Below the pieces are notes generated by a model. That model searched no databases. It was not told the DNA's origin and worked only from the letters and a program-made list of their open reading frames with translations. The translations under genes and the position numbers were made by a program. Shown here one piece after another: positions 26,111-34,134 of a stretch of 64,000 nt of DNA. The stretch's first letter is position 1. Every line of letters begins with the position of its first letter. Origin of the DNA: an uncultured Bacteroidota bacterium (GTDB lineage: Bacteria; Bacteroidota; Bacteroidia; Flavobacteriales; Flavobacteriaceae); contig CABYEA010000005.1 in NCBI GenBank assembly GCA_902517895.1, forward strand, positions 35,842-99,841, given 5' to 3'.

Positions 26111-26730
26111 TGGGAGAACTTTATGACTTTTTTGCCAATTCTTATTCAACATATTCCACACTAGATATTGTTCTTGAGTTTCTTGCATTTTGGTTTGGTA
26201 TTATAAGTGTCATTTACGCCAAAAAGCAAAATATTCTTGTTTATCCAACGGGGATCATATGTACTATCATTACAATGTATTTAATGTATAAAGTCAGTTT
26301 ATTGGGTCATATTCTTGTTAATTTACTTTACACCTTAATAAGTCTATTTGGTTGGTGGAATTGGTCTAGAAAAAAGAATGATGATTTAATTGTTAAGGTT
26401 TCAAAATTTTCTTTCGCCGATTTACCAAAGTCATTGTTAATTTTCTTTTTTATCATTGCTGTAGCTTATACTGCTCACGATTATTTTGCAACAGATTTTG
26501 AAGGTCAGATTAAAGAACTAGATATTTTTACATCAGGAATTTTTGTAACTGCAATGTGGTTGATGGCAAATAAAAAGTTAGAAAACTGGATATTATGGAT
26601 AATAGGAAATATAATTACGATTCCCCTGTACTTATCAAGTGATAAAATTATATTATCAATTCAATATGTTATTTTTACCATTCTAGCAATTCAGGCATAT
26701 ATTCAATGGAAGAAAAGCTTAAGCAAATAA
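26110..26730 (+). CDS. pnuC: PnuC-family nicotinamide riboside (or thiamine-type) transporter
   Basis: The 206-residue membrane protein has seven to eight helices. Family marks are LEFLAFWFGIISVIYAKKQN, TLISLFGWWNW and the C-terminal WILWIIGNIITIPLYL. PnuC proteins are facilitators that bring in nicotinamide riboside; in Bacteroidota some members (PnuT) import thiamine. The overlapping kinase-like NadR gene favours trapping of nicotinamide riboside by phosphorylation. A TPP riboswitch 5 kb away does not control this gene. Substrate therefore remains an inference. Confidence 0.9.
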   Translation: MGELYDFFANSYSTYSTLDIVLEFLAFWFGIISVIYAKKQNILVYPTGIICTIITMYLMYKVSLLGHILVNLLYTLISLFGWWNWSRKKNDDLIVKVSKFSFADLPKSLLIFFFIIAVAYTAHDYFATDFEGQIKELDIFTSGIFVTAMWLMANKKLENWILWIIGNIITIPLYLSSDKIILSIQYVIFTILAIQAYIQWKKSLSK

Positions 26731-27263
26731 AATCTAATTGTAAGAAAGTTGTTCTTTATGGCCCGGAGTCAACCGGCAAAACAACTTTATCAATTGAACT
26801 AGCAAAACATTTTAAAACAAATTGGGTGCCTGAATATGCTCGTGAATATTTGCAAAATATTTGGAATAATGAAAAAAGAATTTGTGAGCCAAAAGATATT
26901 TTACCTATTGCTATTGGTCAAATGAAATTAGAAAATGAACTAGCAATAAAATCAAAATCCCTTTTGATATGTGATACTAATCTTTTCGAAACTATGGTAT
27001 ATTCTAAATATTATTATGGCGGAAATTGTGATTCGCTATTAGAAAAATACGCTTTAAAAAATAAATATGATTTGTATCTATTGACAGACATAGATATCCC
27101 ATGGGAAAAAGATGACTTGAGAGATAAGCCTAACGAAAGAAAGGAGTCTTTTGAGATTTTTAAAAATGAATTAATTAAAAATAATATCACATTTGAAGTG
27201 ATAAATGGCACAAGGATTGAAAGGATAAAAAAAGCAATTAATTGTATAAAAAAAATAATATAA
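26706..27263 (+). CDS. NadR-like ATPase / nicotinamide riboside kinase
   Basis: The 185-residue protein has a P-loop (YGPESTGKTTLS) near residue 20, followed by WVPEYAREYL and ICDTNLFETMVY, as in the ribosylnicotinamide kinase domain of NadR. The adenylyltransferase and helix-turn-helix domains of E. coli NadR are missing. It overlaps the end of pnuC by 25 bases, so it should act on the imported substrate in the cytoplasm, phosphorylating it to keep it inside. Confidence 0.85.
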   Translation: MEEKLKQIKSNCKKVVLYGPESTGKTTLSIELAKHFKTNWVPEYAREYLQNIWNNEKRICEPKDILPIAIGQMKLENELAIKSKSLLICDTNLFETMVYSKYYYGGNCDSLLEKYALKNKYDLYLLTDIDIPWEKDDLRDKPNERKESFEIFKNELIKNNITFEVINGTRIERIKKAINCIKKII

Positions 27264-27280
27264 TTTCATACTTTAGACTC

Positions 27281-27583
27281 GTGAAAAAATTCTACAGTTT
27301 TTTTCTTTCAGTTTTACTAATACTCCCAAGTATTGTAAGCTTTGCTCACCATGTTTTTGAAGACCATAAGATTTGTACAGAAACTGAAATTCATTTTCAT
27401 CAAGATGAAATTAACTGTTCCACTTGCCTCATTTTAAGTAACACAGAAAATAACTTTACCAGCTTAATAGATTTTAATTATAATTTGGTTTCAATAGATG
27501 AATTAGTCCTCACACCTATTGATTTAAAATTAGTTAATAATCCAATTGGATTTAACTTAAGAGGACCCCCTACAAAATCTTAG
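27281..27583 (+). CDS. Small exported His/Cys-rich protein, probable metal-linked
   Basis: The frame is open from an ATG at 27242, but I prefer the GTG at 27281: it avoids overlap with the nadR-like gene and gives a clean signal peptide (VKKFYSFFLSVLLILPSIVS). The 100-residue product then has a His/Cys-rich patch, FAHHVFEDHKICTETE followed by IHFHQDEINCSTC, that looks suited to binding zinc or copper. Proteins like this recur upstream of TonB-dependent receptor genes in Flavobacteriia; I do not know an assigned function. The rest has no known domain. Confidence 0.65.
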   Translation: MKKFYSFFLSVLLILPSIVSFAHHVFEDHKICTETEIHFHQDEINCSTCLILSNTENNFTSLIDFNYNLVSIDELVLTPIDLKLVNNPIGFNLRGPPTKS

Positions 27584-27631
27584 TTCCAAATTTTTTTTGA
27601 TCCAGACATATTGGATCGTATTTCATTTATG

Positions 27632-27652
27632 TGATTCAAATGGTTTGAATCA
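27632..27652. promoter_or_regulatory. Perfect inverted repeat, candidate operator or leader hairpin
   Basis: TGATTCAAA and TTTGAATCA are separated by TGG, giving nine perfect base pairs. The site lies 33 bases before the first duplicated lipoprotein gene. It has no T run, so it is unlikely to be a terminator. A dimeric repressor (for example of the Fur/Zur type) could bind it, or it could fold in the 5' leader. Confidence 0.45.
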
Positions 27653-27660
27653 TTTCTATT

Positions 27661-27798
27661 AATAATTTTCCAAAAAATAAAAACAATGAAAATTTTTAAA
27701 TACGCCTTATTGGCAATACCTTTTTTATACTTCTCTTGTAATGATGACGATGATATACCAGAGCCAATCAATGAAGAAGAAGTTATTACAACAATGAC
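27661..27798 (+). repeat. Direct repeat, copy 1 (leader plus N-terminal coding region)
   Basis: This stretch and 28245-28381 differ by about six substitutions and one indel. The identity covers the A-rich leader, signal peptide and the acidic linker of the two lipoproteins. It is a tandem gene duplication, about 584 bases apart. Confidence 0.85.
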
Positions 27799-28246
27799 AG
27801 TGACCCTTTCTGCTAGTGATGGCTCAGCAACTGTAGTACTTCAAACACAAGACTTAGATGGAGACGGTCCAAATGAACCAATTATTACTGTTTCGGGTCC
27901 GTTAAGCTCAGCTACTTCATACTCGGGTTCAATTGAGTGGTTAAATGAAATGGAAGATCCTGCAGAAGTCGTAACCGAAGAAATTCTTGAAGAAGCTGAT
28001 GAGCATCAAGTATTTTTCAGTGCGAGTGACGGATTACCTTTACAATTTGTATATACTGCACCTTTTGATTCTATGGGAAATCCAGTTGGAATTAACTTTG
28101 TGCTTGCTCCTCAAAATGCTGGGGATACTGGATCAGGTAATTTAACTATCACATTGGTTCATGAACCTACGAAGCCTAATGACGGATTAGATACTGCAGG
28201 TGGTTCTATTGATATTCAAACTTCATTCCCTGTTACAATTGAGTAA
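27686..28246 (+). CDS. Exported acidic lipoprotein, flavobacterial 'type 1 periplasmic binding fold' family (copy 1)
   Basis: The 186-residue protein has a short lipoprotein signal (KYALLAIPFLYFSC, Cys18), an Asp/Glu linker (NDDDDIPEPINEEEVITT), and a beta-rich domain. Family patterns are QTQDLDGDGPNEPIITVSG, EILEEADEHQVFF, and TLVHEPTKPNDGLDTAGGS. Public genomes name such proteins 'type 1 periplasmic binding fold superfamily', although the fold claim is weak and no ligand is known. They sit next to TonB-dependent receptors, so an outer-membrane or surface capture lipoprotein is a plausible role. A paralog follows immediately. Confidence 0.75.
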   Translation: MKIFKYALLAIPFLYFSCNDDDDIPEPINEEEVITTMTVTLSASDGSATVVLQTQDLDGDGPNEPIITVSGPLSSATSYSGSIEWLNEMEDPAEVVTEEILEEADEHQVFFSASDGLPLQFVYTAPFDSMGNPVGINFVLAPQNAGDTGSGNLTITLVHEPTKPNDGLDTAGGSIDIQTSFPVTIE

Positions 28247-28381
28247 TAATTTTCAAAAAATAAAAACTATGAAAATTTTTAAATACGCCTTATTGGCAAT
28301 ACCTTTTTTATACTTTTCTTGTAATGATGATGATGATACACCAGAGCCAATCAACGAAGAAGAAGTAATTACAACAATGAC
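28245..28381 (+). repeat. Direct repeat, copy 2 (leader plus N-terminal coding region)
   Basis: This is the partner of 27661-27798; it begins in the stop codon region of the first lipoprotein gene. Confidence 0.85.
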
Positions 28382-28820
28382 TATTTATTTAGAGAATTCT
28401 GCTGATGCATCAGATGTAATTATGATGCAAACCCAAGATCTTGATGGTGATGGACCAAACGAACCTGTTATAACGGTTGATGGCCCACTATCGTCTGGTT
28501 CAGTGTACATTGGTGCTATTGGATGGGCAAATGAAATGGAAGATCCAGCTGAGAACATTACCCTAGAAATTCTAGAGGAAGCTGACGAACATCAAGTATT
28601 CTTTAATGCAACTGGTGTAGACATTGAATTTGAATATGGAGATTTTGATTCTAATAACAATCCACTTGGAGTTGTCTTTTCTATGAGTACAGGTAATGCT
28701 GGTGATGGAACAATTACTATTACATTAGTACATGAGCCTACAAAACCAAATGATGGGCTAGATACTGCAGGTGGCTCTGTTGACATTCAAACATCATTTC
28801 CTGTTACAATTGAACAATAA
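28269..28820 (+). CDS. Exported acidic lipoprotein, 'type 1 periplasmic binding fold' family (copy 2)
   Basis: The 183-residue paralog of the preceding gene has an almost identical first 45 residues. I start it at the ATG at 28269, which reproduces the MKIFKYALL signal; an in-frame upstream start at 28200 lies inside the first copy. The central domain has diverged (YLENSADASDVIMMQTQD, YGDFDSNNNPLGVVFSM), while the C-terminal HEPTKPNDGLDTAGGSVDIQ is conserved. Selection on the middle part for a different ligand or partner is possible. An intrinsic terminator follows, so the receptor gene may be separately transcribed or reached by read-through. Confidence 0.75.
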   Translation: MKIFKYALLAIPFLYFSCNDDDDTPEPINEEEVITTMTIYLENSADASDVIMMQTQDLDGDGPNEPVITVDGPLSSGSVYIGAIGWANEMEDPAENITLEILEEADEHQVFFNATGVDIEFEYGDFDSNNNPLGVVFSMSTGNAGDGTITITLVHEPTKPNDGLDTAGGSVDIQTSFPVTIEQ

Positions 28821-28836
28821 ATTATTTTAGTAGATT

Positions 28837-28875
28837 AAAAAGTGCTAATTCTAGTAGAAGAATTAGCACTTTTTT
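28837..28875 (+). terminator. Intrinsic terminator after the lipoprotein pair
   Basis: The arm AGTGCTAATTCT pairs perfectly with AGAATTAGCACT across a 6-base loop. A precedes and TTTTT follows, so the minus strand could use it as well. Confidence 0.88.
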
Positions 28876-28901
28876 ATATTTATATTTTAAATTTTTTAGT
28901 C

Positions 28902-31310
28902 GTGTATATTATCGTTAGATCAATAAGTTTTTTTTTAGTATTAATTCCATTGCATATTAACAATTCTTATGCCCAAGATTGTGAATATAAACTTTCTATT
29001 CAAGTACTTGATTTACATGATGGGCTACCATTAGTTAATGCCACGGTTGAAATTAATGAATTAGACAAACTTGGTACAACTGATTTTGATGGTAATGTTG
29101 TTTTTAAAAACCTATGCACTAATAGTTATACTTTAAATATTACACATGAAGAATATGAAAGTCTTTCGTTATTAGTTAATGTAAAAAAAGACACTTATAA
29201 ACAAATTAGATTAGAGCATCATTTAAATGAACTTGAAGAGATTATGGTTATTTCAAATAATAGAAATAATTCTAGAACTCTTTTTGAAAATAAAATTTCT
29301 AAAGAAGTACTAGAAGATTATAATAGCAGATCTTTAGGTGAAGTTTTAAAAACTGTTACAGGTATTAGCAGTTTAAATTCTGGAAATTATCTTTCAAAGC
29401 CAGTGATTAATGGATTACATAGTAGTCGTGTTATTCTTATTAATAATGGGGTTAGACTTGAAGACCAGGAATGGGGTATTGAGCATGCTCCAAGTATTGA
29501 TATTAACTCAATCGATAAAATTTCAATCATAAAGGGTGCAAGTGCGTTGAAATATGCGGGTGATGCAGTTGGTGGAGTTATTATTGCTGAATCATCAAGA
29601 GAAAAATTATTAGACACGTTATATGGAAATGCTACAACTAATCTTCAATCAAACGGAAGAGGAGGTGGAATTTCAACTAATTTTACAAAAACAAATAGTA
29701 ATGGTTGGTACTATAGATTGCAGGGAACTTTAAAACGAATGGGCGATTTTGAAACCCCAAATTATGTGATGACAAATACTGGTTTTTCTGAACATAATTT
29801 ATCCTTAAAAGCTGGCCTTAATAGAATTGATCATGGCTTTGATATTTACTATTCCTTATTTAGTAATTATTTGGGGATATTGAGATCATCACACGCACAC
29901 ACAGCAATTGATATTATTAATGCCATCGAAAATGAAGTTCCCCATATAATTGAAGATTTTTCTTATGATATTAATATACCAAGACAAAAAATTAGTCATA
30001 ATCTGCTTAAGTTAAGGGGATTTAAAAATTTTGATTTTGGAAAGCTTTCCATGAGATACGATTTTCAATCTAATGATAGAAAAGAGTATGACATAAGAAG
30101 AGGGGACAGAACGAAGCCTGCACTTGATTTAAATCTTCAAACACATTCTCTTGCTTTTGATCTTGAGTCAAAATTTCAGAATAATTCAAATTTGAAAGCT
30201 GGAATTTTAGCAAGATATCAAAAGAATTTTCCAGATCCCGCAACCGGGGTTAAAAGAATTATTCCAGATTATAAAAAATATGACTTTAGTCTATATTCCG
30301 TTTATGATATTAACTTATCCGAAAATTGGTTTTTAGAAGCAGCACTTAGATATGATTTTTCACACATTGATGCATACAAATATTATAGAACTTCTCTATG
30401 GGAAGCAAGAAATTATGATGAGTTATTCCCGGAATTTGTAGTTGAAGACCTAGGCCTCAATACGCTAACAAATCCAAAATTTGATTTTCATAATATTTCA
30501 TCTAACCTTGGTGCAAGATATTCAATAAGTGAAAGTGAAAACATTTTCATTAATTACTCAATGTCATCAAGAAAACCAAACCCATCTGAACTATTTAGCG
30601 AGGGTTTACATCACTCATCTGCTAGAATTGAAATTGGTGACTTGAGCTTCAACTCAGAAGTTGGGCACAATTTTTCTATAACCTATGATTCTTCAAATGA
30701 AAAATCAAGTTTAACCGTTAATGCATTCGCTAATATTGTAGACGATTTTATATATATGATTCCAATTGATTTAATGCCGACTATTGCTGGAGCTTTCCCT
30801 TATTGGGAATATAAGCAGGAGGATGCAAAATTATTTGGATTTGATTTAAAATATGATAGTCAATATTTTACTAATTTTTTTGTTGGACATCAATTTTCAA
30901 TCATCAAAGGATATGAAAGGGCTAACGATAAACCTTTAATAAATATGCCTCCGGTAAATCTAAAAAATCAAATTTCTTACAATTTTCCAGAGCTAAATAA
31001 TTTAAATATTTCACTGGAAAGTGAATATGTATTCAAGCAAAATGAGTACCCAAATAATAACTTTGAGGTTTTTATCCCTACCGAACAAACATATCAGCTC
31101 TTAGATACTAGCACACCACCTAACGCATATCACTTATTAAACTTTGCATCATCTATTGGATTTAAAGCAGAAAATGGTGGTAATTATAAAATAAATTTGA
31201 GAGTAGAAAACTTATTCAATAAACTTTACAAGAATTATTTAAATAGGCTAAGGTATTTTACTCACGAAATGGGTAGAAATATTTTACTTTCAGTAAGTTA
31301 TAATTATTAA
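28902..31310 (+). CDS. TonB-dependent outer-membrane receptor, candidate metal (zinc/copper) receptor
   Basis: About 802 residues. I place the start at the GTG at 28902, because the first in-frame start (28842) lies inside the terminator hairpin; the signal then ends NNSYAQ. A CarboxypepD-reg-like domain (about 27-105, NATVEINELDKLGTTDFDG) precedes a TonB plug (LGEVLKTVTGISSL, ISIIKGASALKYAGDAVGGV) and a 22-strand type barrel ending NILLSVSYNY. The segment RSSHAHTAIDIINAIE and other His-containing loops recall zinc receptors of the ZnuD kind. It takes a small ligand through the outer membrane using TonB energy. The ligand is inferred from neighbours only. Confidence 0.85.
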   Translation: MYIIVRSISFFLVLIPLHINNSYAQDCEYKLSIQVLDLHDGLPLVNATVEINELDKLGTTDFDGNVVFKNLCTNSYTLNITHEEYESLSLLVNVKKDTYKQIRLEHHLNELEEIMVISNNRNNSRTLFENKISKEVLEDYNSRSLGEVLKTVTGISSLNSGNYLSKPVINGLHSSRVILINNGVRLEDQEWGIEHAPSIDINSIDKISIIKGASALKYAGDAVGGVIIAESSREKLLDTLYGNATTNLQSNGRGGGISTNFTKTNSNGWYYRLQGTLKRMGDFETPNYVMTNTGFSEHNLSLKAGLNRIDHGFDIYYSLFSNYLGILRSSHAHTAIDIINAIENEVPHIIEDFSYDINIPRQKISHNLLKLRGFKNFDFGKLSMRYDFQSNDRKEYDIRRGDRTKPALDLNLQTHSLAFDLESKFQNNSNLKAGILARYQKNFPDPATGVKRIIPDYKKYDFSLYSVYDINLSENWFLEAALRYDFSHIDAYKYYRTSLWEARNYDELFPEFVVEDLGLNTLTNPKFDFHNISSNLGARYSISESENIFINYSMSSRKPNPSELFSEGLHHSSARIEIGDLSFNSEVGHNFSITYDSSNEKSSLTVNAFANIVDDFIYMIPIDLMPTIAGAFPYWEYKQEDAKLFGFDLKYDSQYFTNFFVGHQFSIIKGYERANDKPLINMPPVNLKNQISYNFPELNNLNISLESEYVFKQNEYPNNNFEVFIPTEQTYQLLDTSTPPNAYHLLNFASSIGFKAENGGNYKINLRVENLFNKLYKNYLNRLRYFTHEMGRNILLSVSYNY

Positions 31311-31341
31311 TTATTTAATATAAAATTTGTAAATTTATATA

Positions 31342-31415
31342 TAATAATAAGGGGTGCTTTGAAGGCTGAGATTATACCCATTGAACCTGGAACAGGTAAT
31401 GCTGTTTAGGAATTT
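31342..31415 (+). ncRNA. TPP riboswitch (THI element) aptamer
   Basis: The conserved thi-box core is present in order: GGGGTGC at 31351, a short P3, GGCTGAGA, TACCC, then GAACCTG (31383), ACAGGTAATGCTGTTTAGGA. These match the TPP-binding sites (CUGAGA for the pyrimidine, the P4/P5 internal loop for the pyrophosphate). It sits 60 bases ahead of a TonB-dependent receptor start. The P1 limits are approximate. Confidence 0.93.
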
Positions 31416-31427
31416 GATCTAATTTCA

Positions 31428-31468
31428 ATATAGTTTTTTTGGTTATCCCTTTTAATGAAAAACTATAT
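31428..31468 (+). promoter_or_regulatory. Riboswitch expression platform: start-adjacent hairpin
   Basis: ATATAGTTTTT (31428-31438) pairs perfectly with AAAAACTATAT (31458-31468), ending five bases before the receptor ATG. The loop carries CCCTT, which could pair with AAGGG at the 5' edge of the aptamer. The two foldings would be mutually exclusive. I infer control of translation initiation (or of a U-tract) by TPP. Confidence 0.55.
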
Positions 31469-31473
31469 ATCTC

Positions 31474-33594
31474 ATGAAAAATATTCTTATTACATTATTT
31501 GCTTTTTGCATAACAGCAAGCGCACAAGAATCTGTTGTTGATTCCTTAGAAATTCAAAATCTAGAGGAAGTAATTGTATCCTCTATTAGAGTAAAAGAAA
31601 ATATTCCAATTGCATTTAATAATGTTTCAAAAGAAGAAATTTCTAAAAGAAATTTAGGCCAAGACATCCCTATTTTACTAAATTTTTTACCTAATGTAGT
31701 TACCACTTCTGATGCGGGTGCAGGCATTGGGTATACAGGTATAAGAATTAGAGGAATTAATTCACAATCGACCAATGTTACTATAAATGGAATCCCATAT
31801 AATGATGCTGAGTCATTAGGCACATTCTGGGTAGATTTGCCTGATTTTTCCTCTTCTGTTGAAAACTTACAAGTTCAAAGAGGTATTGGAACTTCTGTAA
31901 ATGGTTCTAGTGCCTTTGGTGCAAGTATTAATATCTTAACAGATAAAATTTCCGAACAACCATACTTCGAAAGCGCCAATACAGTTGGCAGTTTTAAGAC
32001 CATAAAAAATAATTTTAGATTCAGTACAGGGTTGTTAAACGACACTTTTGAGTTTTCAGGAAGGCTTTCAAAAATTGACTCTGATGGTTATATTGATAGA
32101 GCTTCATCTGATCTGAAATCATATTTTCTTCAACTTTCTTATAAGAAAAATAAAACATTATTAAAGTTTTTAAATTTCGGAGGTCATGAAATAACTTATC
32201 AGGCTTGGAATGGTATTGATCTTCAAACACTAGAAAATAATAGAACCTTTAATCCATCAGGAATTTATTATGATTTGAATGGTGAGGAAAGATTTTATGA
32301 AAATGAAGTTGATAATTATAAGCAAGATCATTTTCAATTTCACTGGACACAATCAATTTCAAGAAATTTAAGCTCAAATTTAGGTCTAAATCTCACAAAT
32401 GGGAAGGGTTTTTATGAGCAGTATAATGAAAATGGAAGTGAGGATTTTATTACAAGAAAGTGGTTAGATAATCAGTTTTATGTGATTAATTATAACTTAA
32501 ATTATGTTAAGAATAAGAGTAATTTAATTTTTGGCTCAACATACAGTGAATATGACGGCGACCATTTTGGGGAGACAATATGGTCTCAAAATTCAGGAAA
32601 CATAGAATTTACAGATCTTTTTTATAATGGAAATGGTTTAAAAAAAGACTTTAGCAATTTTATAAAATCAATTTATCAAATTTCCAATGATATAAGCATT
32701 TATGCTGATTTACAACTGAGAAAAATAGATTATATAACGTCTGGTAGCACCTCTAATGTTGATGAATTAGCTATAAATAAAAAATATTCTTTCTTCAATC
32801 CTAAAGCTGGTTTTAATTACAACTTGAATGATAAAAATAAAATATATTTTTCCTTGTCAAGGGCTTTCAGGGAACCTACTCGAAGTGATTTTGAAAATAA
32901 TTTAAATATACAGCCTGAGGAATTGGTTGATTATGAATTTGGATGGAAATATAACAGCGAAAAGTTTTATTTCGGTTCAAATGTATACTATATGAATTAT
33001 AAAAATCAGTTAGTTTTAACTGGTGCATTAGATGATGTGGGAACACCAATTAGAGAAAATAGTGGTAATAGTTATAGAAAAGGAATTGAGCTTGAGACTA
33101 TGTTAAGAGCTTCAAATAATTTTGACATTTCGACTAATATTAGTTTCAGTAAAAATAAAAATATTGATTATAAAACAAACTTTAACGGATTAGTCACTGA
33201 TTGGGGAGATACAGATATTTCATTTTCCCCAAATTTAATTTCATCGATAGCTTTCAACTATAACCCAAAAAAAGATTTGAATATTTCTCTCTTAAATAAG
33301 TTTGTTGGAGATCAATACATGAGTAATACAGAGTCTGTTGTTTCAAAGCTTAATTCGTACTCTACAACTGACCTTAATTTCATATACAGTTTTAAAAAAT
33401 CAAAATACTTTAATGAAATTATTTTTACGGCAATGCTAAATAATATTTTTAATAAAGAATATGTACCAAATGGTTATTATTATACTTATGATGATACATG
33501 GTCAGATCCTAATATAGTTACAACTATTGAGGGAACAGGTTATTACCCACAAGCAAAAAGAAACTTTTTAATCGGATTCACATTTAAACTTTAG
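31474..33594 (+). CDS. TonB-dependent receptor under TPP riboswitch control (probable thiamine uptake)
   Basis: The 706-residue outer-membrane receptor has a signal peptide (ending TASAQ), a TonB plug (about 29-155: IPILLNFLPNVVTTSDAGAG, IRIRGINSQSTNVTINGIPY) and a barrel with C-terminal FLIGFTFKL. The TPP riboswitch immediately upstream makes thiamine or a thiamine precursor the likely substrate, as in the Bacteroidota THI regulon. No other thiamine gene is adjacent. The end overlaps the convergent lipoprotein gene by four bases. Confidence 0.92.
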   Translation: MKNILITLFAFCITASAQESVVDSLEIQNLEEVIVSSIRVKENIPIAFNNVSKEEISKRNLGQDIPILLNFLPNVVTTSDAGAGIGYTGIRIRGINSQSTNVTINGIPYNDAESLGTFWVDLPDFSSSVENLQVQRGIGTSVNGSSAFGASINILTDKISEQPYFESANTVGSFKTIKNNFRFSTGLLNDTFEFSGRLSKIDSDGYIDRASSDLKSYFLQLSYKKNKTLLKFLNFGGHEITYQAWNGIDLQTLENNRTFNPSGIYYDLNGEERFYENEVDNYKQDHFQFHWTQSISRNLSSNLGLNLTNGKGFYEQYNENGSEDFITRKWLDNQFYVINYNLNYVKNKSNLIFGSTYSEYDGDHFGETIWSQNSGNIEFTDLFYNGNGLKKDFSNFIKSIYQISNDISIYADLQLRKIDYITSGSTSNVDELAINKKYSFFNPKAGFNYNLNDKNKIYFSLSRAFREPTRSDFENNLNIQPEELVDYEFGWKYNSEKFYFGSNVYYMNYKNQLVLTGALDDVGTPIRENSGNSYRKGIELETMLRASNNFDISTNISFSKNKNIDYKTNFNGLVTDWGDTDISFSPNLISSIAFNYNPKKDLNISLLNKFVGDQYMSNTESVVSKLNSYSTTDLNFIYSFKKSKYFNEIIFTAMLNNIFNKEYVPNGYYYTYDDTWSDPNIVTTIEGTGYYPQAKRNFLIGFTFKL

Positions 33595-34022
33595 AAGCTT
33601 GTAATGATTAAAATATCACCGTTTGATTCAACTCTGTAAGGTTTGAGCGAGCAGGTGAGAGCTACTCCAATTGATTGTCCAGTAATTAAACTGTAGGTGT
33701 GTTGCTCTGCACAACCTGAGGCTGCCTCCAATCCAGAAATACTAAGTGTTGAACATGGTAAGTTAGTATGATTTGGATCTGCAGCATCCCATGCCAAATA
33801 GCCTGTACCTGAGTTTACAATTATGATACCAGCGTTTCCAACATTTGGTATATAAACTGAATTACTAATAAAGTTAAGATCATTGTACTGGGGGAGGTTT
33901 AAATTAACCTCATAATAAATATCAAGATCTAGAAGGTAATTACATCTTGAGTCATTAATTTCTTTTGCACAACCAATAATTAATAATAAAATAAGAAAGG
34001 ATATTATTTTAGTAATTCTCAT
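33591..34022 (-). CDS. Small lipoprotein with a possible degenerate Rieske-like fold
   Basis: From the ATG at 34022 (MRITKII) the protein has 143 residues and a lipobox at Cys18 (LLLIIGCAKE). The body, VNLNLPQYNDLNFISNSVYI, VNSGTGYLAWDAADPNH, LPCSTLSISGLEA and YSLITGQSIG, is a conserved flavobacterial family that resembles Rieske ferredoxin-like sheets. The CxH...CxxH cluster ligands are not intact, so iron-sulfur binding is doubtful. Function unknown. The start five codons upstream is less likely because it would precede the signal with YFYQ. Confidence 0.7.
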   Translation of the reverse strand: MRITKIISFLILLLIIGCAKEINDSRCNYLLDLDIYYEVNLNLPQYNDLNFISNSVYIPNVGNAGIIIVNSGTGYLAWDAADPNHTNLPCSTLSISGLEAASGCAEQHTYSLITGQSIGVALTCSLKPYRVESNGDILIITSF

Positions 34023-34063
34023 CTGATAAAAATACAATAAATAAGTATGATTTAAATATTTTG

Positions 34064-34071
34064 TATATTTG
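34064..34071 (+). promoter_or_regulatory. Bacteroidota -7 box (TATATTTG) for greA
   Basis: A perfect TAnnTTTG box lies 63 bases before greA. A matching TTTG -33 box is not obvious. A transcript starting about 6 bases downstream would begin at the hairpin described next. Confidence 0.45.
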
Positions 34072-34077
34072 ATTTAG

Positions 34078-34100
34078 ATCTCGTGAAAGCGAGATTTTTC
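34078..34100 (+). promoter_or_regulatory. 5' leader stem-loop of greA
   Basis: ATCTCG pairs with CGAGAT around TGAAAG (a U-G pair closing a GAAA tetraloop), followed by TTTTC. It lies in the greA leader, downstream of the -7 box. It may stabilise the mRNA 5' end or act as a weak attenuator. Confidence 0.55.
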
Positions 34101-34134
34101 TTTTATAAGAGAAACAAAACTAAAAACAATTGAT

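Noticed and set aside
28842-28901. An earlier start for the first TonB-dependent receptor
   Set aside because: It lies inside a strong terminator hairpin and puts 20 residues before the signal peptide.
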